Position numbers and translations under genes: made by a program. Positions 6,929-14,352 of a stretch of 28,709 nucleotides of DNA are shown here, piece by piece. Location of the stretch: the NCBI GenBank assembly GCA_035575035.1, contig DATLYH010000346.1, positions 1 to 28,709 on the forward strand, in the 5' to 3' direction. The notes beneath the pieces were generated by a model. It ran no database searches, was not told where the DNA came from, and was given only the letters and a program-made list of their open reading frames with translations. The first letter of the stretch is position 1; the number at the start of each line of letters is the position of its first letter. The stretch is from DATLYH01 sp035575035 (GTDB taxonomy: Bacteria; Planctomycetota; Planctomycetia; Gemmatales; Gemmataceae).

Positions 6929-7558
6929 TTACTCCCGCCGCAGCACAACCCCCCGGTCCTGGAGCAGGCCGCAGAGTTGGTCCCAGACCGCGTCGGGGGC
7001 TGGATCACTGGGGTTACCGCGCGCCCAAGCGGCAGCTGCGGCCCGCAGGCAGCCCAGCGCCTGCTCCCGCAGCGTGTCGCGTTGGCCGCGGCCGTTTGGC
7101 GGTGGGTCGGATTCCTCCTCTACCTCGGCGGCGGTGGCGGGCTGGCGCCGGCCGTCAAGGACCTCGTTGCAGAGTTGGTCAGCCCGGCTGTTCTGCGAGC
7201 GCGGCACATGGCGGAACATCACCCCTGCGAATCGCGCGCTCAGTTCGCGGGCCTTCTCGTACAGCCCGCGCAGCGTCTCGTCCTTGACGCGGTACTCGCC
7301 GCGCATCTGCTTGACCATTAGCTCGCTGTCGCTGTGAATGATCAGACGGTGGTGGGTGCCGAGCCGGGCCGCGTGCTCCAGGGCGCGGACCAGGGCGGCG
7401 TACTCGGCCTGGTTATTGGTTGCCCGGCCGAGACAGCCCGCTTCCTCAACCGGTGGGGCCCCCTCGCGGTGGATCACGTAGGCGAACGCCGCCGGCCCCG
7501 GGTTCCCCCGAGCTGCCCCATCGGTGTGAATGGTGAGTATCGGCGCCTTCTGGGTCAC
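6929..7558 (-). CDS. RNase HI-like ribonuclease with C-terminal extension
   Basis: Predicted to cut the RNA strand of RNA-DNA hybrids. The four acidic catalytic residues are present: Asp13 (HTDGAARGNPGPA), Glu52 (NNQAEYAAL), Asp77 (IHSDSELMVKQM) and Asp127 (NSRADQLCNE). The RNase H fold covers about residues 6-135, close to the compact RnhA-like/ypdQ type. About 70 further residues follow, acidic then alanine-rich and helical, ending in VWDQLCGLLQDRGVVLRRE; no domain is recognised there. The start is a GTG at 7558 with a strong AGGAGGGAG upstream. It converges on the 6600-6821 gene. Catalysis is inferred from the residues. Confidence 0.9.
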   Translation of the reverse strand: MTQKAPILTIHTDGAARGNPGPAAFAYVIHREGAPPVEEAGCLGRATNNQAEYAALVRALEHAARLGTHHRLIIHSDSELMVKQMRGEYRVKDETLRGLYEKARELSARFAGVMFRHVPRSQNSRADQLCNEVLDGRRQPATAAEVEEESDPPPNGRGQRDTLREQALGCLRAAAAAWARGNPSDPAPDAVWDQLCGLLQDRGVVLRRE

Positions 7559-7651
7559 GACCGCTCCCTCCTGTAGTGCGATGTGGTGCGTCGCATTCTA
7601 GGCCGCACCGGCCCAGGCCGTCAATCACGGTTGGACCGGCACGGAGTCGCG

Positions 7652-8245
7652 TCAGGGGACTTCCACCTCGGCGGGCTGAAGGATGAATTCGTCCTGCCCC
7701 TGCGGCAGAGGGGGCAGCTTGATCTCCCGCACGCGCCAGCCGCGGTGCAGAAGCGTGCCACGGAAGGGGGGCTGCGGCGGCACGTTGCCCGTCACCCGGA
7801 TGGCCGACGGGTCAAACCCGGGCGGCACCTCGACCGTCTCTCCCTCGTTCTGTGGCAAGACCGGCTCCAGGACGAGATGTTCCTTCAGGGCCTCTTGGCA
7901 CTTGCGGTGAATCTCGCGCACGGCGGCCCCGACCTGGGCATCGTCGGTGACGGCCTGGAGGTCCTCCGTCAAAAAGTCGATCAGCCGGCCGTCGCGCTGA
8001 AAGATGGCCAGCAGCCGCAAGGGCGCTCCTGACGGCCGGGGCGGCGCCTCGGCCGCCGGTGGGGCGAGCAGCGGCCCGACCTTGCCGGCGAAGGCCTCGT
8101 CGCGCAGCGTCCGCCCCAGCGCACGAAGGGCCAGGCCGAGGCGAGCCGCGCTCCCGCCGCCAACTAGAAGCAGCCCGACCAGAAGCAACCCAAAGCCGAC
8201 GACCAGGCCGATGATGACGCCAATCAGGACTTGTGTGAGGTCCAT
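7652..8245 (-). CDS. DUF2760 family membrane-anchored protein
   Basis: A 197-residue protein starting at the ATG at 8245, with GGGGAT upstream. The N terminus is a single hydrophobic anchor (about residues 5-33, VLIGVIIGLVVGFGLLLVGLLLV). A spacer with a proline/alanine-rich patch follows, then a C-terminal DUF2760-like domain: RLLAIFQRDGRLIDFLTEDL, REIHRKCQEALKEHL, the PPGFDPSAIRVTGNVPP loop and FRGTLLHRGWRVREIKLPPL. The function of this family is not known to me. The open frame extends to 8527, but the added arginine/glycine-rich stretch looks non-coding. Confidence 0.85.
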   Translation of the reverse strand: MDLTQVLIGVIIGLVVGFGLLLVGLLLVGGGSAARLGLALRALGRTLRDEAFAGKVGPLLAPPAAEAPPRPSGAPLRLLAIFQRDGRLIDFLTEDLQAVTDDAQVGAAVREIHRKCQEALKEHLVLEPVLPQNEGETVEVPPGFDPSAIRVTGNVPPQPPFRGTLLHRGWRVREIKLPPLPQGQDEFILQPAEVEVP

Positions 8246-8328
8246 GAGCCGATCCCCGCCAGATGCCGACCGGCGCTGAGACGGCCGAAGTTCCTTGACC
8301 GCGCGCGCCAGCCCGATTACCATGACTG

Positions 8329-8334
8329 AGTATA
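8329..8334 (-). promoter_or_regulatory. Candidate -10 element for the DUF2760 gene
   Basis: On the minus strand TATACT (complement of 8329-8334) sits about 84 bases before the ATG at 8245. No convincing -35 is seen 16-18 bases upstream, so this is a weak call within the 296-bp divergent region shared with the PPC gene. Confidence 0.3.
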
Positions 8335-8541
8335 TGAGGGAAGATCGGTTTTCCCATGCCCCATTCATCGGCCCGAGGTGCCCGCTGCCTCGGCCGCTAC
8401 GACCTGCCCCAGCGGGCCTGCCGGAATGACCAACCGTCAGGGGGTGGCCATCCCCGCAAGCCCACCGCCGGCCCTCGCTGCCTGCCACCTGCCCGGGAAC
8501 GCCGCTCCAGCGGACACTTTTGACCACCAGGGGGGTAACTC

Positions 8542-11160
8542 ATGTGTCGGAAACGACCCTACACAGCAACACAAAGATGGCGCATTCTCGCCCTGGCCCT
8601 GCTCGGCCTTGCTGGGGGGGCCACGCCGGCGGCGGCCCAACCGCAGGCGGCCGGCCTGCCCAACCCGCGGCTGACCGTGCTGACGCCGGCCGGCGGCAAG
8701 GCCGGCACCGTCGTGGAAGTTGCCTTCGCCGGCACCGACCTGGAGGAGCCGCAGACGTTGCTCTTCAGCCACCCGGCGATCCAGGCCGAACCAATTGTCA
8801 CCCCGCCCCCGCCGCCCGACCCCAAGAAGCCGGCTCCCATGCCGCCGGCCAAGCCGACGGTCAGCAAGTTCAAGGTCACCATCCCCGCCGATGTCCCGGT
8901 CGGCCTCCACGACGCGCGTCTGGTCGGTCGGTGGGGCATTAGCAATCCTCGCGCCTTCGTCGTCGGCGACCTCAACGAGGTCCTCGAAAAGGAACCCAAC
9001 AATGATGTGCCGGAAGCCCAGCGCGTCGAGCTGAACACCACCGTCAACGGAGTGATCGCCGCCCCCACCGATGTCGATTACTACGTCTGCGCCGGCAAGA
9101 AGGGGCAGCGCGTTGTCATCAGCTGCCTGGCCTCGACCATCGATAGCCGGTTGCTGGCCGAGATTCAGGTCTACAACGCCAAGGGCCGGCTGCTCGCTGC
9201 CAATCGCTCTTACGATGGCGGCGACGCCCTGACCGACATCACCGTGCCGGAGGACGGCGATTACTACGTCCGCCTCTGCCAGTTCACTCACACTCAGGGC
9301 GGCCCCGAGTTCTTCTACCGCCTGAGCATTTCGACCGCCCCGTGGATCGACGCCATCCATCCGTGCGTGGTCGAGCCGGGCAAACCGGCGCAGCTCACCG
9401 TCTACGGTCGGAACCTGCCCGGCGGCCAACTCGACCCCGCGGCCGTGATCGACGGCCGGGTACTGGAAAAGGCCGTGGTCACGGTCAACGTTCCGACCGA
9501 GCCGGCGGCCCGCGAGCGGCTCGACTACTCCGGCCGGGTTCCGCCGCCCGCTGCGGGGCTGAACGGGTTCGCGTACCACCTCCGCAACCAGGCGGGCAGT
9601 TCCAATCCGTTTCTGCTCACCTTCGCCCGAGCGCCGGTGGTGCTCGACAACGAGAAGAATGACACCGCCGACAGCGCCCAGGAAATCACCCTGCCTTGTG
9701 AGATCGCGGGGCGGGTCGAAAAGAAGCGCGATCGCGACTGGTACGTCTTCCAGGCCAAGAAGGGAGAGGTCTACAACATCGAGCTTCTGGCCGAGCGGCT
9801 CGGCTCCTCAGCCGACATGTACTTCGTGCTCCGCAATGCGACCGCCAACCAGGACCTTGTCGAGGCGGACGATACACCTGAGACGATCAGTCTGAAACTG
9901 TTCACCCGGACGAGCGATCCGGCGGTCTATCGCTTCACGGTCCCGGCCGACGGCAAGTATCACCTCCTGGTTGCCAGCCGAAACGCCAACCTGCTGGCTG
10001 GACCGCACCATTACTACCGCGTCCGCATCACGCCCGAGCAGCCCGACTTCCAGCTGGTGGTGATGCCGCCGTCCGACTTCGCGCCGGACGGCTGCTGCGT
10101 GCGCCAGGGGAGTAATCAGTTCTACACCGTCTATGCCTGGCGGCAGGACGGCTTCAACGGCGAGATCGCCCTGACAGTGGAAGGGCTGCCGGCCGGCGTC
10201 ACCTGCCCGCCGCAGGTTCTCGGCACTGGGCTCCGACAGACAACCCTGGTCGTCAGCGCGGCGGCCGACGCACCGCCGTGGGCCGGCGAGATCAAGGTGA
10301 GGGGGACGGCCACGATCCGGGGCCAGACGGTGGTCCGTGAGGCCCGGCCGGCCAGTATCACCTGGCCGGTGCAGCCGGGGGCGCCGATCCCGACCATTAG
10401 CCGGCTTGACCGCGGCCTGGTGCTGGCGGTGCGCGACCAGCCGCCCTTCAATCTGACCGCGACGCTCGATAAGCCGGTCGTGCTCCAGGGGGACAAGGCC
10501 AACATCCAGGTGAAGGTGGATCGGCTCTGGCCGGACTTCAAGACGCCGCTCAACCTGCAAATCGTCCTCCCGACCCCGGGGCAGAATCCGAACCAGAGCG
10601 GCGAGCTGCCGGCCAACCTGGCCGTCAACAACAACCAGCCGCTGGCCGTCGCCCCCGACAAGAAGGAGGCCACGATGGCGGTGGAGATCCGGCCGAACGT
10701 GGCCCCCGGCGTTTACAACCTGGTGCTGAAGGGGACAGCCCAGATCCCCTTCAACAAGGACCCGATGGCCAAGCAAAAGCAGAACATCAACGTCATCCTG
10801 CCCGCCACCCCGGTCACGCTGACGGTCTTGCCGAAGCAGGTCGCCAACGTCACGGTCGCGCCGGCCAACCCGATGCTGAAGGTCGGCGAACAGACCGAGG
10901 TGGTGGTGAAGGTGGCCCGGATGCACGACTACGCCGGCGAGTTCAAGGTGCAGCTGGTGCTGCCGGCCGGCGCCAAGGGCATCAGCGCCGATGAAGTTAC
11001 CATCCCCGCCGGCGCCGATGAGGTGAAGGTAGTCCTCCGCGCTGAGCCTGACGCTCCGCCGGGCAACCGGCCCGACCTGATCTTCCGCGCGACGGCCCGG
11101 CTCACCGACAGCATCACCACCACCCAGGAAGTCAAATTCAGCGTCAATGTGGTTAAGTAA
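8542..11160 (+). CDS. Secreted PPC (pre-peptidase C-terminal) domain protein
   Basis: An 872-residue exported protein. A signal peptide spans about residues 1-32 (basic start, WRILALALLGLAGG core, cleavage near AAA/Q). A first Ig-like beta domain is followed by a pre-peptidase domain at about 145-265 (EKEPNNDVPEAQ... DVDYYVCAGKKGQ). A second is at about 369-495 (NEKNDTADSAQEI... DRDWYVFQAKKGE), then several Ig/CARDB-like beta domains run to the C terminus. No peptidase is attached. In planctomycetes such proteins sit beside cytochrome/WD40 proteins, as here (next gene 38 bp on), pointing to an envelope role. The ATG at 8542 has AGGGGGG upstream. Confidence 0.85.
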   Translation: MCRKRPYTATQRWRILALALLGLAGGATPAAAQPQAAGLPNPRLTVLTPAGGKAGTVVEVAFAGTDLEEPQTLLFSHPAIQAEPIVTPPPPPDPKKPAPMPPAKPTVSKFKVTIPADVPVGLHDARLVGRWGISNPRAFVVGDLNEVLEKEPNNDVPEAQRVELNTTVNGVIAAPTDVDYYVCAGKKGQRVVISCLASTIDSRLLAEIQVYNAKGRLLAANRSYDGGDALTDITVPEDGDYYVRLCQFTHTQGGPEFFYRLSISTAPWIDAIHPCVVEPGKPAQLTVYGRNLPGGQLDPAAVIDGRVLEKAVVTVNVPTEPAARERLDYSGRVPPPAAGLNGFAYHLRNQAGSSNPFLLTFARAPVVLDNEKNDTADSAQEITLPCEIAGRVEKKRDRDWYVFQAKKGEVYNIELLAERLGSSADMYFVLRNATANQDLVEADDTPETISLKLFTRTSDPAVYRFTVPADGKYHLLVASRNANLLAGPHHYYRVRITPEQPDFQLVVMPPSDFAPDGCCVRQGSNQFYTVYAWRQDGFNGEIALTVEGLPAGVTCPPQVLGTGLRQTTLVVSAAADAPPWAGEIKVRGTATIRGQTVVREARPASITWPVQPGAPIPTISRLDRGLVLAVRDQPPFNLTATLDKPVVLQGDKANIQVKVDRLWPDFKTPLNLQIVLPTPGQNPNQSGELPANLAVNNNQPLAVAPDKKEATMAVEIRPNVAPGVYNLVLKGTAQIPFNKDPMAKQKQNINVILPATPVTLTVLPKQVANVTVAPANPMLKVGEQTEVVVKVARMHDYAGEFKVQLVLPAGAKGISADEVTIPAGADEVKVVLRAEPDAPPGNRPDLIFRATARLTDSITTTQEVKFSVNVVK

Positions 11161-11201
11161 GCCCGCGGGTTGCGACCCGGGGCCTGGCCCGGAGATGAAT
11201 G

Positions 11202-12641
11202 ATGCGCTCTCTACTCCCGATGACTTTGTTTGTCCTGCTGGCCGGTCTGGCCGGCGCGGACGACCCGAAAGATAAGGACAAGACGCCCAAGGTGCCGCCG
11301 ATCGAAGTCATTGCCCTGGACCGCAAGGACCCGGTCAGCTATGAGAAGGAGATCGAGCCGATCTTCGTGGCCAAGTGCTTCTTCTGCCACAGCGGCAACG
11401 TCACCGAAGGCAAGCTCGACATGAGCACCTACGAGAAGCTCATGAAGGGGGGCAAGCGGGGCCAGCCGATCATCCCCGGCAAATCGGCGGAGAGCCTCCT
11501 GGTCAAGTTGGCCGGACGAACCGAACGGCCGATCATGCCGCCGCGAAGCGAGAATGACGAGCCGCTGTCGCCGAAGGAACTGGCCCTGATCAAGCTCTGG
11601 ATCGACCAGGGGGCCAAGCCGCCTACTGGGACCACGACGGTCACCCGGCCCAAGGTGAACCTTGGCTTGCCACCGGCGACCGTCCAGCCGGTGCGGGCCG
11701 TCGCCGTCAGTCCCGACAAGAAGGCGGTGGCAGCCGGCCGCGGCAACCAGATCCATGTCTATGACCCGGCCTCCGGCAATCACCTCCGTACGCTGGTCAA
11801 CCCCGACCTGAAGACGCCCGATGGCAAGCCGGTCCAGGCCGCCCACCTGTCGCTCGTCGAGTCGCTGGTCTACAGCCCCGACGGCAAGCAGCTGATCAGC
11901 GGCAGCTTCCAGGAAGTGATCGTCTGGGACGCCGAAAGCGGGACCTTGAAGCAACGGCTGGAAGGCTTTGCCGACCGCGTGGTGGCCCTGGCGGTGTCGA
12001 AGGACGGCAAGTATCTGGCGACCGGCGGCGGCGCTCCGACCGAGGAGGGGGAGATCAAGGTTTTCGAGCTGGAAACCGGCCGCCTGGTTGTGGACATCAA
12101 GAACGGCCACAGCGATACCGTCTTCGGCATCTGTTTCAGCCCCGACGGCACCAAGCTGGCGACCGGCGCGGCCGACAAGTTTGTCAAGGTCTTTGAGGTG
12201 CCCAGCGGCAAGCTCCTCAAGTCGTTCGAGGGCCACACCCACCATGTCCTGGATGTCGGCTGGAAAGCCGACGGCAAGCTGTTGGCCAGCGCCGGGGCGG
12301 ACAACGTGATCAAGGTGTGGGATTACGAGAAGGGAGAGCAGGTGCGGACGATCAGCAACGCCCACACCAAGCAGGTGACGCGCCTGGCGTTCGTCGGCGC
12401 CACCCCGCAGATCGCCACTTGCAGCGCCGACCAGACGGTGAAGCTCCTGAACGCGGAGACCGGTCAGACGGTGCGGAACTTCAACCCATCGGGCAATGAT
12501 TTCCTCTACGCGGTGAGCGTCAGCCCGGACGGGGCACTGGTGGCGGCCGGCGGCGAGGAAGGGGTAGTGCGCGTGTACAACGGCGGCGACGGCAAACTGC
12601 TCAAGGCGCTGGTCCCGCCCGGCGTGGCGGCGCCGAAATAG
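11202..12641 (+). CDS. Planctomycete-type cytochrome c domain with WD40 propeller
   Basis: A 479-residue exported protein. A short signal peptide (SLLPMTLFVLLAGLAGA) is followed by a lysine-rich stretch. A planctomycete cytochrome c domain follows (about 45-145) with haem motif CFFCH, the MST-Y-LMKGG segment and IMPPRSENDEPLS, whose Met may be the distal ligand. The rest (about 160-475) is a WD40-like beta-propeller of roughly seven blades with repeated SPDG and W/F-D or E motifs, for example GHSDTVFGICFSPDGTKLATG. It probably carries one c-type haem in the periplasm and uses the propeller for docking. Adjacent ATGs at 11199 and 11202 compete; GGAGA at 11191-11195 is better spaced for 11202. 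It probably shares a transcript with the PPC gene. Confidence 0.88.
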   Translation: MRSLLPMTLFVLLAGLAGADDPKDKDKTPKVPPIEVIALDRKDPVSYEKEIEPIFVAKCFFCHSGNVTEGKLDMSTYEKLMKGGKRGQPIIPGKSAESLLVKLAGRTERPIMPPRSENDEPLSPKELALIKLWIDQGAKPPTGTTTVTRPKVNLGLPPATVQPVRAVAVSPDKKAVAAGRGNQIHVYDPASGNHLRTLVNPDLKTPDGKPVQAAHLSLVESLVYSPDGKQLISGSFQEVIVWDAESGTLKQRLEGFADRVVALAVSKDGKYLATGGGAPTEEGEIKVFELETGRLVVDIKNGHSDTVFGICFSPDGTKLATGAADKFVKVFEVPSGKLLKSFEGHTHHVLDVGWKADGKLLASAGADNVIKVWDYEKGEQVRTISNAHTKQVTRLAFVGATPQIATCSADQTVKLLNAETGQTVRNFNPSGNDFLYAVSVSPDGALVAAGGEEGVVRVYNGGDGKLLKALVPPGVAAPK

Positions 12642-12757
12642 CCGTCGCCGTGCTCGCCGTCCCGCCCTTGCGGCGGCGCACCGGCTGCTATACCCTGCAT
12701 GGAGGCAGGCGGGGTGCCTGCTTCCTTGGATTCCTCGGCTGAAGCGTAGGCGATCCC

Positions 12758-13885
12758 ATGAGCAAACCCCGTGGGAACCTCAAGGCTCCCTCGAAGAAGA
12801 CGGGCCGTTCGAAGATGCCGCAGCGCCGGCTGCCGGCCTTCTGGCTGGCGGTGGCCGCGGCGTTCTGCCTGACCCTGGCCGCACTGGCCCTCATCGGGCT
12901 TCAGCTGCAATCGGGCGATCCGGACGCCCTGCCTGCGCAGACCAACCCGCCCCCTTTGAACAAGGCCGAGGCGCCGGGCGAGGCCCCCGAAGGGATGGTC
13001 TGGGTTCCCGGCGGCTGGTTCTGGATGGGCTCGGAGCATGAGGCCTTCCCCGATGCCCGGCCGGTCCACCTGGTCTATGTGGACGGCTTCTGGATGGACA
13101 GGACCGAAGTGACCAACGCCGAGTTCGCCCGCTTTGTCGAGGAAACCGGCTACGTTACGGTTGCCGAGCGCAAACCCGATCCGAAGGCCTTCCCGAACGC
13201 ACCGGCTGAGAAACTGGTGCCCGGCTCGATTGTCTTCACGCCGCCGACTGAGAAGGTGGACCTGAACCACCACCTGGCCTGGTGGCGCTATGTGCCCGGG
13301 GCCTGCTGGCGCCACCCGGAGGGGCCAGGCAGCTCGATCAAGGGACGGGAGAACCACCCGGTGGTGCATGTCTGCTGGGAGGATGCGGTGGCCTACGCCC
13401 AGTGGGCCGGCAAGCGGCTGCCGACCGAGGCGGAGTGGGAGTTTGCGGCCCGCGGCGGCCTCGACCGCAAGCCCTATGTCTGGGGCGACGAGCTAAAGCC
13501 AGGCGGCAAGTGGATGGCCAACATCTGGCAAGGCGAGTTTCCGGTCCAGAACACCGAAGAAGACGGCTTCCGCGGCGTCGCTCCGGTCGCGTCGTTCCCG
13601 GCGAACGGCTACGGACTGCACGACATGTCCGGCAACGTCTGGGAGTGGTGCGCTGACTGGTATCGCCCGGATTATTACAAGACGAGCCCGCGCCGTAATC
13701 CCCAAGGTCCCGACGACAGTTATGACCCGCTCGAGCCGGGCATACCGAAGCGCGTGCAGCGCGGCGGTTCGTTCCTGTGCAGCGATGTGTACTGCATCCG
13801 CTACCTGAACGGCGGCCGCGGCAAGGGGGCGGTCGATAGCGGCTCGTCGCATGTCGGCTTCCGCTGCGTCCGTTCCGCCAAGTGA
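12758..13885 (+). CDS. Membrane-anchored formylglycine-generating enzyme homologue (SUMF1/FGE)
   Basis: FGE oxidises a cysteine in sulfatases to formylglycine, the catalytic aldehyde. This 375-residue protein has a basic N terminus, one membrane anchor (about 27-48), a short linker and then a full SUMF1/FGE domain (about 78-375). Signatures: MVWVPGGWFWMGS, FWMDRTEVTNAEFARFVEETGY, HPVVHVCWEDAVAYAQWAGKRLPTEAEWEFAARGG, GLHDMSGNVWEWCADWY and HVGFRCVRS. Both redox cysteines expected of genuine FGE are present in GGSFLCSDVYC (Cys341 and Cys346, five apart as in the human enzyme). Many SUMF1-domain proteins lack them, so maturase activity is plausible. A sulfatase lies about 3.5 kb downstream on the same strand. 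No strong ribosome-binding site precedes the ATG. Confidence 0.88.
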   Translation: MSKPRGNLKAPSKKTGRSKMPQRRLPAFWLAVAAAFCLTLAALALIGLQLQSGDPDALPAQTNPPPLNKAEAPGEAPEGMVWVPGGWFWMGSEHEAFPDARPVHLVYVDGFWMDRTEVTNAEFARFVEETGYVTVAERKPDPKAFPNAPAEKLVPGSIVFTPPTEKVDLNHHLAWWRYVPGACWRHPEGPGSSIKGRENHPVVHVCWEDAVAYAQWAGKRLPTEAEWEFAARGGLDRKPYVWGDELKPGGKWMANIWQGEFPVQNTEEDGFRGVAPVASFPANGYGLHDMSGNVWEWCADWYRPDYYKTSPRRNPQGPDDSYDPLEPGIPKRVQRGGSFLCSDVYCIRYLNGGRGKGAVDSGSSHVGFRCVRSAK

Positions 13886-13917
13886 GACGCCGCCGACCGC
13901 TGAAGGGATAGGGCCGA

Positions 13918-14352
13918 ATGCACCAGATCTTGCCTCACCTCCTGTGGGTCGGCCATGCCGAGGATGGCCGGGACTCCCGCCGGATCTTCGACACGGGTAT
14001 CCAGGCGCTGGTCCAACTCGCCGTGGAAGAGCCGCCGGTGCAGCCGCCCCGCCAGCTCATCTACTGCCGCTTCCCGCTACTCGACGGGGCAGGAAATCCG
14101 GGGGAACTACTCTCCCTGGCGGTCAGCACCGTCGCCACCTTGCTCCAGATGCGAACGCCCACACTGATCTTTTGTGGGGCCGGCATAAGCCGATCCCCGG
14201 CGATTGCCGCCGCTGCCCTGGCCGTGGCCCACCAGCAGCCGGCCGAACACTGCCTTCAGCAGGTGGCCCGATACCATCCTTGCGACCTGTCCCCTGGTTT
14301 GTGGGACGATGTGGTCCGAATGGTCCGTTCCGGGCGTGTAGAGATGCGATGA
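13918..14352 (+). CDS. Dual-specificity/tyrosine phosphatase-like protein
   Basis: A 144-residue cytosolic protein with the cysteine phosphatase loop C-G-A-G-I-S-R-S (Cys86 to Arg92, the C-x5-R signature) in the position typical of small dual-specificity phosphatases. An upstream aspartate in YCRFPLLDGAG may be the general acid. The usual His before the catalytic Cys is Phe85, which could weaken or alter activity. Short helices follow (AIAAAALAVAHQQPAEHCLQ). The ATG at 13918 lies 32 bp after the FGE stop, and its TGA overlaps the next gene's ATG (ATGA at 14349-14352), so the two are translationally coupled. The family call is good; the substrate is unknown. Confidence 0.82.
   Translation: MHQILPHLLWVGHAEDGRDSRRIFDTGIQALVQLAVEEPPVQPPRQLIYCRFPLLDGAGNPGELLSLAVSTVATLLQMRTPTLIFCGAGISRSPAIAAAALAVAHQQPAEHCLQQVARYHPCDLSPGLWDDVVRMVRSGRVEMR

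Noticed and set aside
6566..7321. 251-residue plus-strand open frame across the small membrane gene and RNase H
   Set aside because: It crosses the tandem repeat and lies antisense to the RNase H gene with its catalytic motifs; no domain is seen.
8437..9579. 380-residue minus-strand open frame opposite the PPC gene
   Set aside because: It has low-complexity Gly/Arg/Asp composition and is antisense to a protein with signal peptide and PPC domains.
13851..14348. Upstream extension of the haem-protein frame
   Set aside because: It overlaps the phosphatase gene in another frame, is Pro/Arg-rich, and would bury the clear signal peptide that begins at 14349.
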